Source: Micromonospora sp. HK10
GTDB taxonomy: Bacteria; Actinomycetota; Actinomycetes; Mycobacteriales; Micromonosporaceae
Direction of reading: 5' to 3'
Length of the DNA stretch: 64,000 nucleotides
NCBI RefSeq assembly: GCF_000982955.1
Contig: NZ_KQ058850.1
Location: 46,537 to 110,536 of the forward strand
Shown here: in pieces, positions 34,604 through 42,321 of the stretch
Layout of the letters: each line of letters starts with the position of its first letter
Position numbering within the stretch: the first letter of the stretch is position 1
The notes under the pieces: model-generated
The model's input: the letters and a program-made list of their open reading frames with translations, nothing else
Told to the model about the DNA's origin: nothing
The model's database searches: none
Translations under genes and position numbers: made by a program

Positions 34604-36807
34604 CACGAGATCCCCGGAATGAACTGGATGAGCAGGTCGATGAGCTTGATGCCGAGGAACGGCACGATGATGCCACCGAGGCCGTAGATCAGCAGGTTGT
34701 GGCTGAGCAGCGTCGCGGCGGCTGCCGGCCGGTACCGCACGCCCCGCAGGGCCAGCGGGATCAGCGCCACGATGACCAGCGCGTTGAAGATCACCGCGCT
34801 GAGGATCGCCGACTCGGGGCTGGCCAGCCGCATGACGTTCAGCGTGTCCAGACTCGGGTAGAGGCCGGCGAACATGGCCGGGATGATCGCGAAGTACTTC
34901 GCGATGTCGTTGGCGATGCTGAACGTCGTCAACGCGCCCCGGGTGATCAGCAACTGCTTGCCGATCTCCACGATCTCGATGAGCTTGGTGGGGTCGGAGT
35001 CGAGGTCGACCATGTTGCCGGCCTCCTTCGCGGCCGACGTGCCGGTGTTCATGGCCACGCCCACGTCGGCCTGGGCGAGCGCCGGCGCGTCGTTGGTGCC
35101 GTCGCCGGTCATGGCGACCAGCCGGCCGCCCTCCTGCTCCTTCTTGATCAGGGCGAGCTTGTCCTCCGGCGTGGCCTCGGCGAGGAAGTCGTCCACGCCG
35201 GCCTCGTCGGCGATGGCCTTCGCGGTACGCGGGTTGTCGCCGGTGATCATCACGGTGCGGATGCCCATCCGGCGCATCTCGTCGAACCGCTCCCGCATCC
35301 CGGCCTTCACCACGTCCTTGAGGTGGATGACCCCGAGCGCGCGGGCCGGCTGGCCCGCGACGTGCTCGGCCACCACGAGTGGCGTGCCGCCGGTGCCGCT
35401 GATCGCGTCCACGATCTCCCCGACCTGGGCGGTGGGATGCCCGCCGTTGTCGCGTACCCACGTCATCACCGCCGCCGCGGCACCCTTGCGGACCCGGCGG
35501 GCCGGGCCGGCAGCGGGGGTGAGGTCGACGCCGCTCATCCGGGTCTGCGCGGTGAACGGCACGAACGTGGCGTGCGGGATCAGGCCCGGCTCCCGCTCCC
35601 GCAGGCCGAACTCGTTCTTGGCCAGCACCACCACCGAGCGGCCCTCGGGCGTCTCGTCGGCGAGGCTGGACAACTGTGCGGCGTCGGCCACCTCGGCGGC
35701 GGTGACCGCCGCCACCGGCAGGAACTCGGCGGCCTGCCGGTTGCCCAGGGTGATGGTGCCGGTCTTGTCGAGCAGCAGCGTGGTGACGTCGCCCGCCGCC
35801 TCGACCGCGCGGCCGCTCATCGCCAGGACGTTGCGCTGCACGAGCCGGTCCATGCCGGCGATGCCGATCGCCGACAGCAGCGCCCCGATGGTGGTGGGGA
35901 TGAGGCAGACCAGGAGCGCGACCAGCACCACCCCGGTGACCCCGGTGCCGGTGATCGCCCCGGAGTCCGGCGCGGCGGCCTGGTAGCCCTTCGAGAAGAT
36001 CGCCAGCGGCTGCAGCGAGACCACCGCGAGCAGGAAGATGATCGTGAGCGCGGCGAGCAGGATGTTCAGCGCGATCTCGTTCGGGGTCTTCTGCCGGTTC
36101 GCCCCCTCGACCAGGGCGATCATGCGGTCGATGAAGCTTTCGCCCGGCTTCTGCGTGATCCGTACGATGATCCGGTCGGAGAGGACGCGGGTGCCGCCGG
36201 TGACCGCGCTGCGGTCGCCGCCGGACTCCCGGATCACCGGGGCGGACTCGCCGGTGATGGCCGACTCGTCGACGCTGGCGATCCCCTCCACCACGTCGCC
36301 GTCACCGGGGATGATGGTCCCGGCCTCGACCAGCACGATGTCGCCGGGGCGCAGCTGCGGCGCCGGGACGGCCTCGTCCCGGTAGGCGTTCGGGGCGGCG
36401 CCGGGCGTCCAGCCGACCAGCCGGGTGGCGACGGTGTCCTTCTTGGCCTGCCGCAGGGTGGCCGCCTGCGCCTTGCCCCGGCCCTCGGCGACCGCCTCGG
36501 CGAGGTTGGCGAAGAGCACGGTCAGCCAGAGCCAGATCCCGATCACGATCGCGAACACCGACGGGTCGGCGATGGCGAGGACGGCGGTGAAGGCGGCGCC
36601 GATCTCGACGATCAGCATCACCGGGTTGCGCCAGAGGGTGCGCGGGTCGAGCTTGCGCAGCGCGTCCGGCAGGGAGCGGACCAACTGCCGGGGGTCGAGC
36701 AGGCCACCACCGGCCCGGTCGCCCTGGGTGGCCGGCGTGCCGGCGGTCGCCGCGTCGGCGGTGCCGTGCGGTGCCGGCGTGGACGGGGTCATGTCCTTCT
36801 CTCTCAT
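34603..36807 (-). CDS. kdpB: K+-transporting P-type ATPase subunit KdpB
   Basis: A 734-residue catalytic subunit of the high-affinity K+ pump. The phosphorylated Asp347 lies in LLLDKTGTITLGN. The TGES-type actuator motif is ITGESAPVI, the nucleotide-binding KGAAAAV motif is present, and the hinge is AMTGDGTNDAPALAQADVGV. The extra N-terminal 35 residues (about 40 more than E. coli) are rich in Ala, Gly and Thr. Two starts are possible: ATG at 36807, used here, five bases after the kdpA stop, and ATG at 36792 preceded by AGAAGGA. The gene is complete. Confidence 0.96.
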   Translation of the reverse strand: MREKDMTPSTPAPHGTADAATAGTPATQGDRAGGGLLDPRQLVRSLPDALRKLDPRTLWRNPVMLIVEIGAAFTAVLAIADPSVFAIVIGIWLWLTVLFANLAEAVAEGRGKAQAATLRQAKKDTVATRLVGWTPGAAPNAYRDEAVPAPQLRPGDIVLVEAGTIIPGDGDVVEGIASVDESAITGESAPVIRESGGDRSAVTGGTRVLSDRIIVRITQKPGESFIDRMIALVEGANRQKTPNEIALNILLAALTIIFLLAVVSLQPLAIFSKGYQAAAPDSGAITGTGVTGVVLVALLVCLIPTTIGALLSAIGIAGMDRLVQRNVLAMSGRAVEAAGDVTTLLLDKTGTITLGNRQAAEFLPVAAVTAAEVADAAQLSSLADETPEGRSVVVLAKNEFGLREREPGLIPHATFVPFTAQTRMSGVDLTPAAGPARRVRKGAAAAVMTWVRDNGGHPTAQVGEIVDAISGTGGTPLVVAEHVAGQPARALGVIHLKDVVKAGMRERFDEMRRMGIRTVMITGDNPRTAKAIADEAGVDDFLAEATPEDKLALIKKEQEGGRLVAMTGDGTNDAPALAQADVGVAMNTGTSAAKEAGNMVDLDSDPTKLIEIVEIGKQLLITRGALTTFSIANDIAKYFAIIPAMFAGLYPSLDTLNVMRLASPESAILSAVIFNALVIVALIPLALRGVRYRPAAAATLLSHNLLIYGLGGIIVPFLGIKLIDLLIQFIPGIS

Positions 36808-36812
36808 GGTGG

Positions 36813-38468
36813 TCACAGCCCTTCGGCCAGCGGGCCGAGCGCGAGGGCGGGCAGGAAGGTCAGCGCCACGAGGACCACCGTGACGCCGACGACCATGCCG
36901 ACGAAGAGCGGCCGGTGGGTCGGCAGGGTGCCCTCCGAGGCGGGCGCGGGCGCCTGGCGGGCCAGCGACCCGGCCAGGGCAAGAACGAAGATGATCGGGA
37001 GGAACCGGCCGAGCAGCATGCACAACCCCAGCGCGGTGTCCCACCAGGTGGTGTTCACGGTGATGCCGGCGAAGGCGGAGCCGTTGTTGTTGCTCGCCGA
37101 GGTGAACGCGTAGAGCACCTCGGACAGACCGTGCGGGCCGACGTTGAGCGCTGTCGAGTTGTTGCCGCTGGCGAACGCCGCCGCCGTGCCGACCAGGACC
37201 AGCGCCGGGGTGATCAGGAAGTACAGCGAGGCGAACCTGATCTCGCGGGAGCCGATCTTCTTGCCCAGGTACTCCGGGGTGCGGCCGACCATCAGACCGG
37301 CCACGAAGACGGTGATCACCGCCAGGATCAGCAGGCCGTAGAGGCCGGAGCCGACGCCGCCGGGCGCGACCTCGCCGAGCATCATGTTGAGCATGGTCAT
37401 CATGCCGCCGAGCGAGGTGAACGAGTCGTGGAACGAGTTCACCGCGCCGGTGGAGGTGAGCGTCGTGGCCGCGGCGAAGGTCGCCGAGTTGGACACGTCG
37501 AAGCGCACCTCCTTGCCCTCCATCGCGGCGCCGACCGCCTGCGGCACCGTGCCGTGCCCGGCCAGCTCGAAGACGTTGGTGAGGGCGACGCTGGCCAGCG
37601 CGAGGATGGCCATCACGGCCGCGATTGCGTACCCCTGCCGGTTCTGCCCGACCATCCGACCGAAGACCCGGGGCAGGCTGAACGGGATCACCAGGATCAG
37701 GAAGATCTCCAGCCAGTTCGTCCACGAGGTGGGGTTCTCGAACGGATGGGCGCTGTTGACGTTGTAGAAGCCACCGCCGTTGGTGCCCAGCTCCTTGATG
37801 ACCTCCTGGCTGGCCACCGGGCCGCCGGTGATCGTCTGCGTGCCGCCGGTCAGCGTGCTCACCTCGGTGCCGCCGGACAGGTTCTGCACCGCACCGCCGA
37901 TCATCAGGGCCAGCCCGCCCAGCACCGCGACCGGCAGCAGGATCCGCAGGACGATGCGGGTCAGGTCGACCCAGAAGTTGCCCAGCTCGCCGGTGCGACT
38001 GCGGGCGAAACCGCGGACCAGCGCCACCGCGACCGCGATACCGACGGCGGCGGAGACGAAGTTCTGCACCGCGAGGCCGGCCATCTGCACCAGGTGGCCC
38101 ATGGTCGACTCACCGGAGTACGACTGCCAGTTGGTGTTGGTCACGAACGAGACCGCGGTGTTCCACGCGCCGTGCGGCGGCACCGCGGGCAAGCCCAGCG
38201 ACAACCACAGGTGCTGCTGCACCCGCTGGAAGGCGTAGAGGAACAGGATCGAGACGGCGGAGAAGGCCAGCACGCTGCGGGCGTACACGCCCCAGGACTG
38301 CTCGGCGACCGGGTTGACCCCGACCAGGCGGTATAGGCCCCGCTCCAGCCGGGACGGCCGGGTGCCCGACACCGCGCGGAACAGGTGGTCGCCGAACGGC
38401 CTGTGGACCGCGACCAGGGCCCCGATCAGCGACAGGACGAAGATGACGCCGGCTGTTGTCGTGGTCAT
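36813..38468 (-). CDS. kdpA: K+-transporting ATPase subunit KdpA
   Basis: A 551-residue channel-like subunit with about ten membrane segments. It carries selectivity-filter blocks typical of KdpA: SFVTNTNWQSYSGESTMG near residue 110, ELGTNGGGFYNVNSAHPFEN near 230 and later TSLGGMMTMLNMMLGEVAPG and SNNNGSAFAGI. ATG at 38468 overlaps the kdpF stop by one base (TGATG). It forms the K+ entry path of the KdpFABC complex. Confidence 0.96.
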   Translation of the reverse strand: MTTTTAGVIFVLSLIGALVAVHRPFGDHLFRAVSGTRPSRLERGLYRLVGVNPVAEQSWGVYARSVLAFSAVSILFLYAFQRVQQHLWLSLGLPAVPPHGAWNTAVSFVTNTNWQSYSGESTMGHLVQMAGLAVQNFVSAAVGIAVAVALVRGFARSRTGELGNFWVDLTRIVLRILLPVAVLGGLALMIGGAVQNLSGGTEVSTLTGGTQTITGGPVASQEVIKELGTNGGGFYNVNSAHPFENPTSWTNWLEIFLILVIPFSLPRVFGRMVGQNRQGYAIAAVMAILALASVALTNVFELAGHGTVPQAVGAAMEGKEVRFDVSNSATFAAATTLTSTGAVNSFHDSFTSLGGMMTMLNMMLGEVAPGGVGSGLYGLLILAVITVFVAGLMVGRTPEYLGKKIGSREIRFASLYFLITPALVLVGTAAAFASGNNSTALNVGPHGLSEVLYAFTSASNNNGSAFAGITVNTTWWDTALGLCMLLGRFLPIIFVLALAGSLARQAPAPASEGTLPTHRPLFVGMVVGVTVVLVALTFLPALALGPLAEGL

Positions 38469-38557
38469 CAGAAGCGCTCCGGGAACAGCAGGGCGGCGAC
38501 CAGGAACACACCGAGGCCGACCGCCAGCACCAGGCCCACGGCGTTGACGGCGTTCAC
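38468..38557 (-). CDS. kdpF: K+-transporting ATPase small subunit KdpF
   Basis: A 29-residue single-segment membrane peptide (start GTG 38557) that reads VGLVLAVGLGVFLVAALLF and ends PERF, the conserved KdpF C-terminus. It is too short for ordinary gene calling. It overlaps the preceding tiny ORF by four bases (GTGA) and kdpA by one base, so translation is coupled along the operon. KdpF stabilises KdpABC in the membrane. Confidence 0.9.
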   Translation of the reverse strand: MNAVNAVGLVLAVGLGVFLVAALLFPERF

Positions 38558-38637
38558 CGCTTCTCCACCGCCCGCACCACCACGGCGAGCGCTGCGAACA
38601 GCGCCACCGTCAAGACCACGAACACCACGTCAGACAC
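38554..38637 (-). CDS. 27-residue membrane peptide preceding kdpF
   Basis: GTG at 38637 behind GGGGAG opens a frame for 27 residues: MSDVVFVVLTVALFAALAVV followed by VRAVEKR. It is one hydrophobic helix with a basic C-terminal end, and its stop overlaps the kdpF GTG. Similar peptides stand before kdpF in other actinobacteria, so it may be an extra Kdp subunit or assembly factor; this role is inferred from position only. It is the first gene of the operon. Confidence 0.75.
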   Translation of the reverse strand: MSDVVFVVLTVALFAALAVVVRAVEKR

Positions 38638-39025
38638 GGCTGACTCCCCTTACCGGCAATGAGTTCGTCACGGCCGCCAACCGGCCGCGCCGGGCAATCA
38701 AAGCCCCGGGGCGACCGGCCGGACAGGGGCGTTAACGCAACCATCACGCCGGCCGGCGGATTCTTGACGCGGTTTTGACGCCGGCCCGTCGAGCACGTGA
38801 AACGGGTCACCGGCGGTGCGGGCGAGCGGCGCGGCAGGGCGTCGGCCCGGGCGGATGCCCGACATGAGCCACCTCGATGATCCCGGGCAGGCCCGGCGCC
38901 GGTACGGGTGGGTCCGCCGGAGGCGGGCGGGCCGGTCGGGGCGCCGGTCGGGCCCGCCGGGGCAGGTCGAGGCGCCCGGCCGGGTGTGGGTCGGACTGGC
39001 CGGGCGAGGTGCGGAAGGTGGGACC
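38638..39025. other. kdp promoter region and downstream spacer
   Basis: This 388-base region separates the kdp operon from the DinB-like gene; both are on the minus strand. The kdp promoter must lie within it. TTGACGC occurs twice at 38764-38770 and 38775-38781, exactly 11 bp apart, the spacing of OmpR/KdpE-type direct repeats. I saw no c-di-AMP riboswitch consensus. From 38800 to 39025 nothing coding is recognised. Confidence 0.45.
38764..38781 (-). promoter_or_regulatory. candidate KdpE binding site, 11-bp direct repeats
   Basis: Two copies of TTGACGC (GCGTCAA on the transcribed strand) with an 11-bp period, about 130 bases upstream of the first kdp ORF. One helical turn spacing is usual for response regulators of the OmpR class. 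This is pattern inference only. Confidence 0.45.
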
Positions 39026-39745
39026 CTATGCCTGGGCGTCGAGGTCGCGCACGGCGTAGCGGAGGTGCTCCCACTCCTCGTCGAAGATCACGTAAAGGCA
39101 GTGCCGGACCGGCTCCTCGTGCTCCGGCGACCAGGCGGTCGGCCGGGGCTCGGCGAGCAGTTCCGGCGTGACGTCGCGGAGGAAGTCCCGGACCATGGCC
39201 TGCCGCCCGGCCCGCAGCTCGAGCACCTCGGCGAAGCTCGGCTGCGCGGTGGCGAAGACGGACATGTCGAAGCCGTCCGTCTCGTACTCGGCGTGCGGCT
39301 GCCCGAGCGGATGGAAGGGCTGCGGCCGGCGCAGGATCGCCTTGCCGAGCCAGGCGTCGGTGGCGAACGCGAGGTGGCGCAGGGTCTGCGCGAATGACCA
39401 CTCGCCGTCGACCGAGACGTCGACGGCGCCCTCGGGCATGGCCACGGCCCGCTCGACCACGGCCGCCCAGGCGTGTTCGAGCTTTGCCCACGCCGTGCGC
39501 AGGCCCTCGGGATCCGGGGCGTGCCGCAGCTCCCGTCCCGGAAACCGCCGGTTGAGTTCGGCCTCGACGAGCGGTACGACGTCGACGGAGTTGACCACCA
39601 GCGGACCGTCCGTCAGCCAGGGCGCGTCGATGTCGAGCCCGCGCACGTCGACGCCGCGCATCACCGCGCCGGCCAGGGTCGAGCTGCGGAAGCGCGCGCC
39701 CTGTAGGTCCCGGTCCACGAAGCTCGTGCTGTCGCCCTGGGCCAC
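39026..39745 (-). CDS. DinB-like protein with N-terminal pentapeptide-type segment
   Basis: A 239-residue protein from GTG 39745, preceded by GGAGGGAGA; the longer track frame has poor codon use and is rejected. Residues 8-40 (FVDRDLQGARFRSSTLAGAV) look like a few pentapeptide repeats. Residues 80-230 form a four-helix DinB/YfiT-like domain with GEWSFAQTLRHLAFATDAWL and a later HCLYVIFDEEWEHLRYAVRD; the His residues (RHLAF, EEWEHLRY) could bind a metal. DinB-fold proteins often catalyse thiol transfer (bacillithiol or mycothiol), which would fit an actinomycete. The exact reaction is unknown. Confidence 0.8.
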   Translation of the reverse strand: MAQGDSTSFVDRDLQGARFRSSTLAGAVMRGVDVRGLDIDAPWLTDGPLVVNSVDVVPLVEAELNRRFPGRELRHAPDPEGLRTAWAKLEHAWAAVVERAVAMPEGAVDVSVDGEWSFAQTLRHLAFATDAWLGKAILRRPQPFHPLGQPHAEYETDGFDMSVFATAQPSFAEVLELRAGRQAMVRDFLRDVTPELLAEPRPTAWSPEHEEPVRHCLYVIFDEEWEHLRYAVRDLDAQA

Positions 39746-39905
39746 GGCGCTCTCCCTCCGGTCCGCGATCGCGTCCGTCGGCGATCGCGGCGATGCTAGC
39801 CGGCGGGTCCGACAGGAACGCTCGGACGCCGACGGCCGGTGCCGCCGGCGTCGACCCGGACGCGGTGATCGACCCAGCTCGCTGTGCCTGTTCCTCGGTC
39901 GTGAA

Positions 39906-39915
39906 CTGGGGCAAT
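39906..39915 (+). promoter_or_regulatory. shared MocR box, upstream of the regulator
   Basis: CTGGGGCAAT lies just ahead of the regulator start. Its exact complement ATTGCCCCAG occurs at 41352-41361 before the decarboxylase-like gene. The two copies of a 10-mer at both promoters suggest one regulator binds both. Confidence 0.5.
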
Positions 39916-39928
39916 CTACGATCTCCTG

Positions 39929-41332
39929 GTGAGCCTCGGCCTGGACCTGCACCTCGACCTGTCACCCGTCCGGCCCGGGCGGTCGTTGGAGGCGGCGCTG
40001 CGCGCCGCCATCCTCGACGGCCGGCTCGGCCCGGACACCCGGTTGCCCGCGGCCCGGACGCTCGCCGCCGACCTCGGCATCAGCCGCAACACGGTGGCCG
40101 ACGTGTACGCGCAGCTCGCCGCCGAGGGCTGGCTCGAATCGCGGGTCGGCGCGGGCACCTGGGTCTCCGGCCAGACCCCGTCGTACGTCCAGGCGGGGCT
40201 GCGCCAACGGACGGTCCGGCGGCGCTGGGTCGACCTGCGGGGCGGGATACCGGACACCGCCGGGTTCGCCCGCCGGGAGTGGGCGTCCGCGGCACGCCAG
40301 GCGGCCCTGGACGTCACCACCGCCGAGCTCGGCTACCCCGACCCGGCCGGCACCACGCGGCTGCGCGCCGCGCTGACGTCGTACCTGGCCCGCACCCGGG
40401 GCGTCGCGGTCGAGCGGGAACGGGTCATGGTCGGCCAGGGCTTCGGGGAGCTGCTCGTGCTGCTGTGCCGGGCCCTGCGCCAGCGTGGCGCGACCCGGAT
40501 CGCCGTGGAGGAGTACGGCCACGACACCCACCGCCGGCTGATCGCCGGGACCGGCATGACGCCCGTACCGCTGCCGGTCGACGACGACGGCGCCGACGTC
40601 CAGCTCCTGGCGCAGCTCGACGTGTCGGCGGTGCTGCTCACGCCCGCCCACCAGTTCCCGGTCGGCGTGCCGCTGGCCGCCGACCGGCGCCGCTGGCTCG
40701 TCGGCTGGGCGGAGCGGCACGACGCCGTCGTCATCGAGGACGACTACGACGGCGAGTTCCGCTACGACCGGCGGGCGATCGGCGCGCTCCAGTCCCTGGC
40801 GCCCGAGCGGGTCGCGTACCTGGGCACCGCCAGCAAGGCGGTGGCGCCGGCCGTCGGCCTGGCGTGGGGAGTGCTGCCCAGCTGGCTGCTGCCCGACGTG
40901 CTGGAGCAGCGGGCGCTCTCCGGGGGGCAGCCGGCGGCGCTGCACCAACTGGCGCTCGCCAGGTTCGTCGAGGCACACGACTACGACCGCACCGTGCGGC
41001 GGCTGCGCGCCACCTACCGGTCGCGTCGCCGGCGGCTGGAGGAGGTGGTCGCGGATCAGCTTCCCGGTTGCGAGGTGACCGGTCTCGCTGCCGGCCTCCA
41101 ATGCCTGCTCACGCTGCCCGCCGGGAGGACCGAGGAGATGGTGGAGCAGGAAGCCGCCGCGCGCGGGCTGTGGCTGGAGGGCCTGGGCTCCTTCCACTTC
41201 GGACCGGAGCGGAAGCCGGCCGGGCCGGCCCTGGTGATCGGGTACGGCGGCCCGACCCCGGGACAGTACGAGACGGCGCTCGAACTGCTGGTGGCGAGCA
41301 TCCGGGGCGGTGCCCGACCGCCAGCAGATTGA
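39929..41332 (+). CDS. MocR/PdxR-type regulator (GntR HTH fused to aminotransferase)
   Basis: A 467-residue fusion protein. The N-terminal GntR-type HTH is at residues 15-75 (LEAALRAAILDGRLGPDTRL, GISRNTVADVYAQLAAEGWL). A fold type I aminotransferase domain follows from about residue 100, with the PLP lysine Lys303 in LGTASKAVAPAVGLAWG and EDDYDGEFRYDRR as the PLP-ring block. Such proteins sense pyridoxal phosphate or an amino acid, usually without aminotransferase activity. GTG at 39929 is used. The shared box with the next gene names that gene as a probable target. Confidence 0.92.
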   Translation: MSLGLDLHLDLSPVRPGRSLEAALRAAILDGRLGPDTRLPAARTLAADLGISRNTVADVYAQLAAEGWLESRVGAGTWVSGQTPSYVQAGLRQRTVRRRWVDLRGGIPDTAGFARREWASAARQAALDVTTAELGYPDPAGTTRLRAALTSYLARTRGVAVERERVMVGQGFGELLVLLCRALRQRGATRIAVEEYGHDTHRRLIAGTGMTPVPLPVDDDGADVQLLAQLDVSAVLLTPAHQFPVGVPLAADRRRWLVGWAERHDAVVIEDDYDGEFRYDRRAIGALQSLAPERVAYLGTASKAVAPAVGLAWGVLPSWLLPDVLEQRALSGGQPAALHQLALARFVEAHDYDRTVRRLRATYRSRRRRLEEVVADQLPGCEVTGLAAGLQCLLTLPAGRTEEMVEQEAAARGLWLEGLGSFHFGPERKPAGPALVIGYGGPTPGQYETALELLVASIRGGARPPAD

Positions 41333-41351
41333 CCCAGGACTCAGTCGCCGG

Positions 41352-41361
41352 ATTGCCCCAG
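41352..41361 (+). promoter_or_regulatory. shared MocR box, upstream of the AhpD-like gene
   Basis: ATTGCCCCAG is the exact complement of the box ahead of the MocR gene. A CTGGTG element follows at both sites. It lies about 35 bases before the ATG of the carboxymuconolactone decarboxylase-like gene, close to where a promoter would be. Confidence 0.5.
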
Positions 41362-41395
41362 CAACCTGGTGCGATCGAGCCCTAGCGTGCTGGGC

Positions 41396-41887
41396 ATGAC
41401 AGCGACTGACTACGTACCGATCCCGGCGCGTCTCGATTTCGACGCTCTCGTGCCCGCCTTCGCCCGCGCCGTGAACGACCTCGACGAGGCCGCCACGGCC
41501 GAGCTCGACCGGGCCGGCATCGACCCGGCGCTGCGCGAGCTGGTGCGGCTGCGCGCGTCCCAGCTCAACGGCTGCGCCTACTGCGTCGACATGCACGCCC
41601 GCGCCGCCCGCCGGGCCGGCGTCACGCCGCAACGGGTGGACGCCGTCGCCATCTGGTCCGACTCCAACCTGTTCACCGCCGCCGAGCGGGCCGCCCTCCA
41701 CTTCGCCGAGGACGTCACCCTGCTCGCCAGCACGAAGGTGCCGGCGTCGACCATCGAAGCCCTCGCCAAGGCGTACGGGGAGGAGGGCGCCGCGGCGCTC
41801 CTCACCCTGGTCATCGCGATCAACACCTGGAACACGATCGGGGTGACCACCCGCTGCTGGCCGACCGCCATCCGCCGGCACGACTGA
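41396..41887 (+). CDS. carboxymuconolactone decarboxylase-like (AhpD-like) protein
   Basis: A 163-residue all-helical protein with the AhpD-type redox motif CAYCVDMHARAA near residue 62; both Cys and the His are present, so a peroxidase or thiol-reductase role is more likely than decarboxylation. It is preceded by RASQLNG and followed by WSDSNLFTAAERAALHFAED, typical of this family. ATG at 41396 lies close behind a possible -10 (TAGCGT, 41383-41388), so it may be leaderless. It is probably controlled by the neighbouring MocR regulator. Confidence 0.9.
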   Translation: MTATDYVPIPARLDFDALVPAFARAVNDLDEAATAELDRAGIDPALRELVRLRASQLNGCAYCVDMHARAARRAGVTPQRVDAVAIWSDSNLFTAAERAALHFAEDVTLLASTKVPASTIEALAKAYGEEGAAALLTLVIAINTWNTIGVTTRCWPTAIRRHD

Positions 41888-41982
41888 CGGGGGCCCGAAC
41901 CAGCGGTACGACCGGGACCCCCGGGTCCGCCGGGATGGCGTCAGCCGAGCCCGCGGTCCCGTTCCATGCCACGGAGGCGCAC

Positions 41983-42150
41983 ATGAATCACCTGGACGCG
42001 GCGGTGCTGGTGGTCGGCACCGCCGCCGCGCTGGACCTCCTGGTCACGCTGGCGCTGATCCGTCCGGTCGCTCCCGGCGTTCAGCGAGATGGACGCGGGT
42101 GGCCGGGTGCGCCGGGTGGCCCATCGCGCTCGGCGCCGGACGGCCGGTGA
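41983..42150 (+). pseudogene. truncated N-terminus of a membrane-anchored thioredoxin-like protein
   Basis: ATG at 41983 behind ACGGAGGCG opens a 55-residue frame. Residues 1-28 (MNHLDAAVLVVGTAAALDLL, then VTLALI) form one membrane helix like the N-terminal anchor of TlpA-type thioredoxin-like proteins. The frame then degrades into Gly/Pro-rich sequence and stops; no thioredoxin CxxC is found downstream. It is most likely the remnant of a gene lost by deletion. A genuine small membrane protein is the alternative. Confidence 0.45.
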
Positions 42151-42321
42151 CGGCGCGCCGCAGGGCTGCTCAACTCGCCGTCGGATGGCAAGCTCCTGTC
42201 TCGTGATCGATGACTTCGCTGCGGACCATCCGCGCGGCCCGCTCAGGACGACGGGTCGGGCGCTGGTCGGGAAGCCGGCCGGGGGCGCCCCGAGACACGC
42301 GGATCCGGTGGAGGTCGGCCG

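Noticed and set aside
38638..38800. c-di-AMP (ydaO-type) riboswitch before kdp
   Set aside because: Searched because some actinobacterial kdp operons have one; I could not see its consensus segments here.
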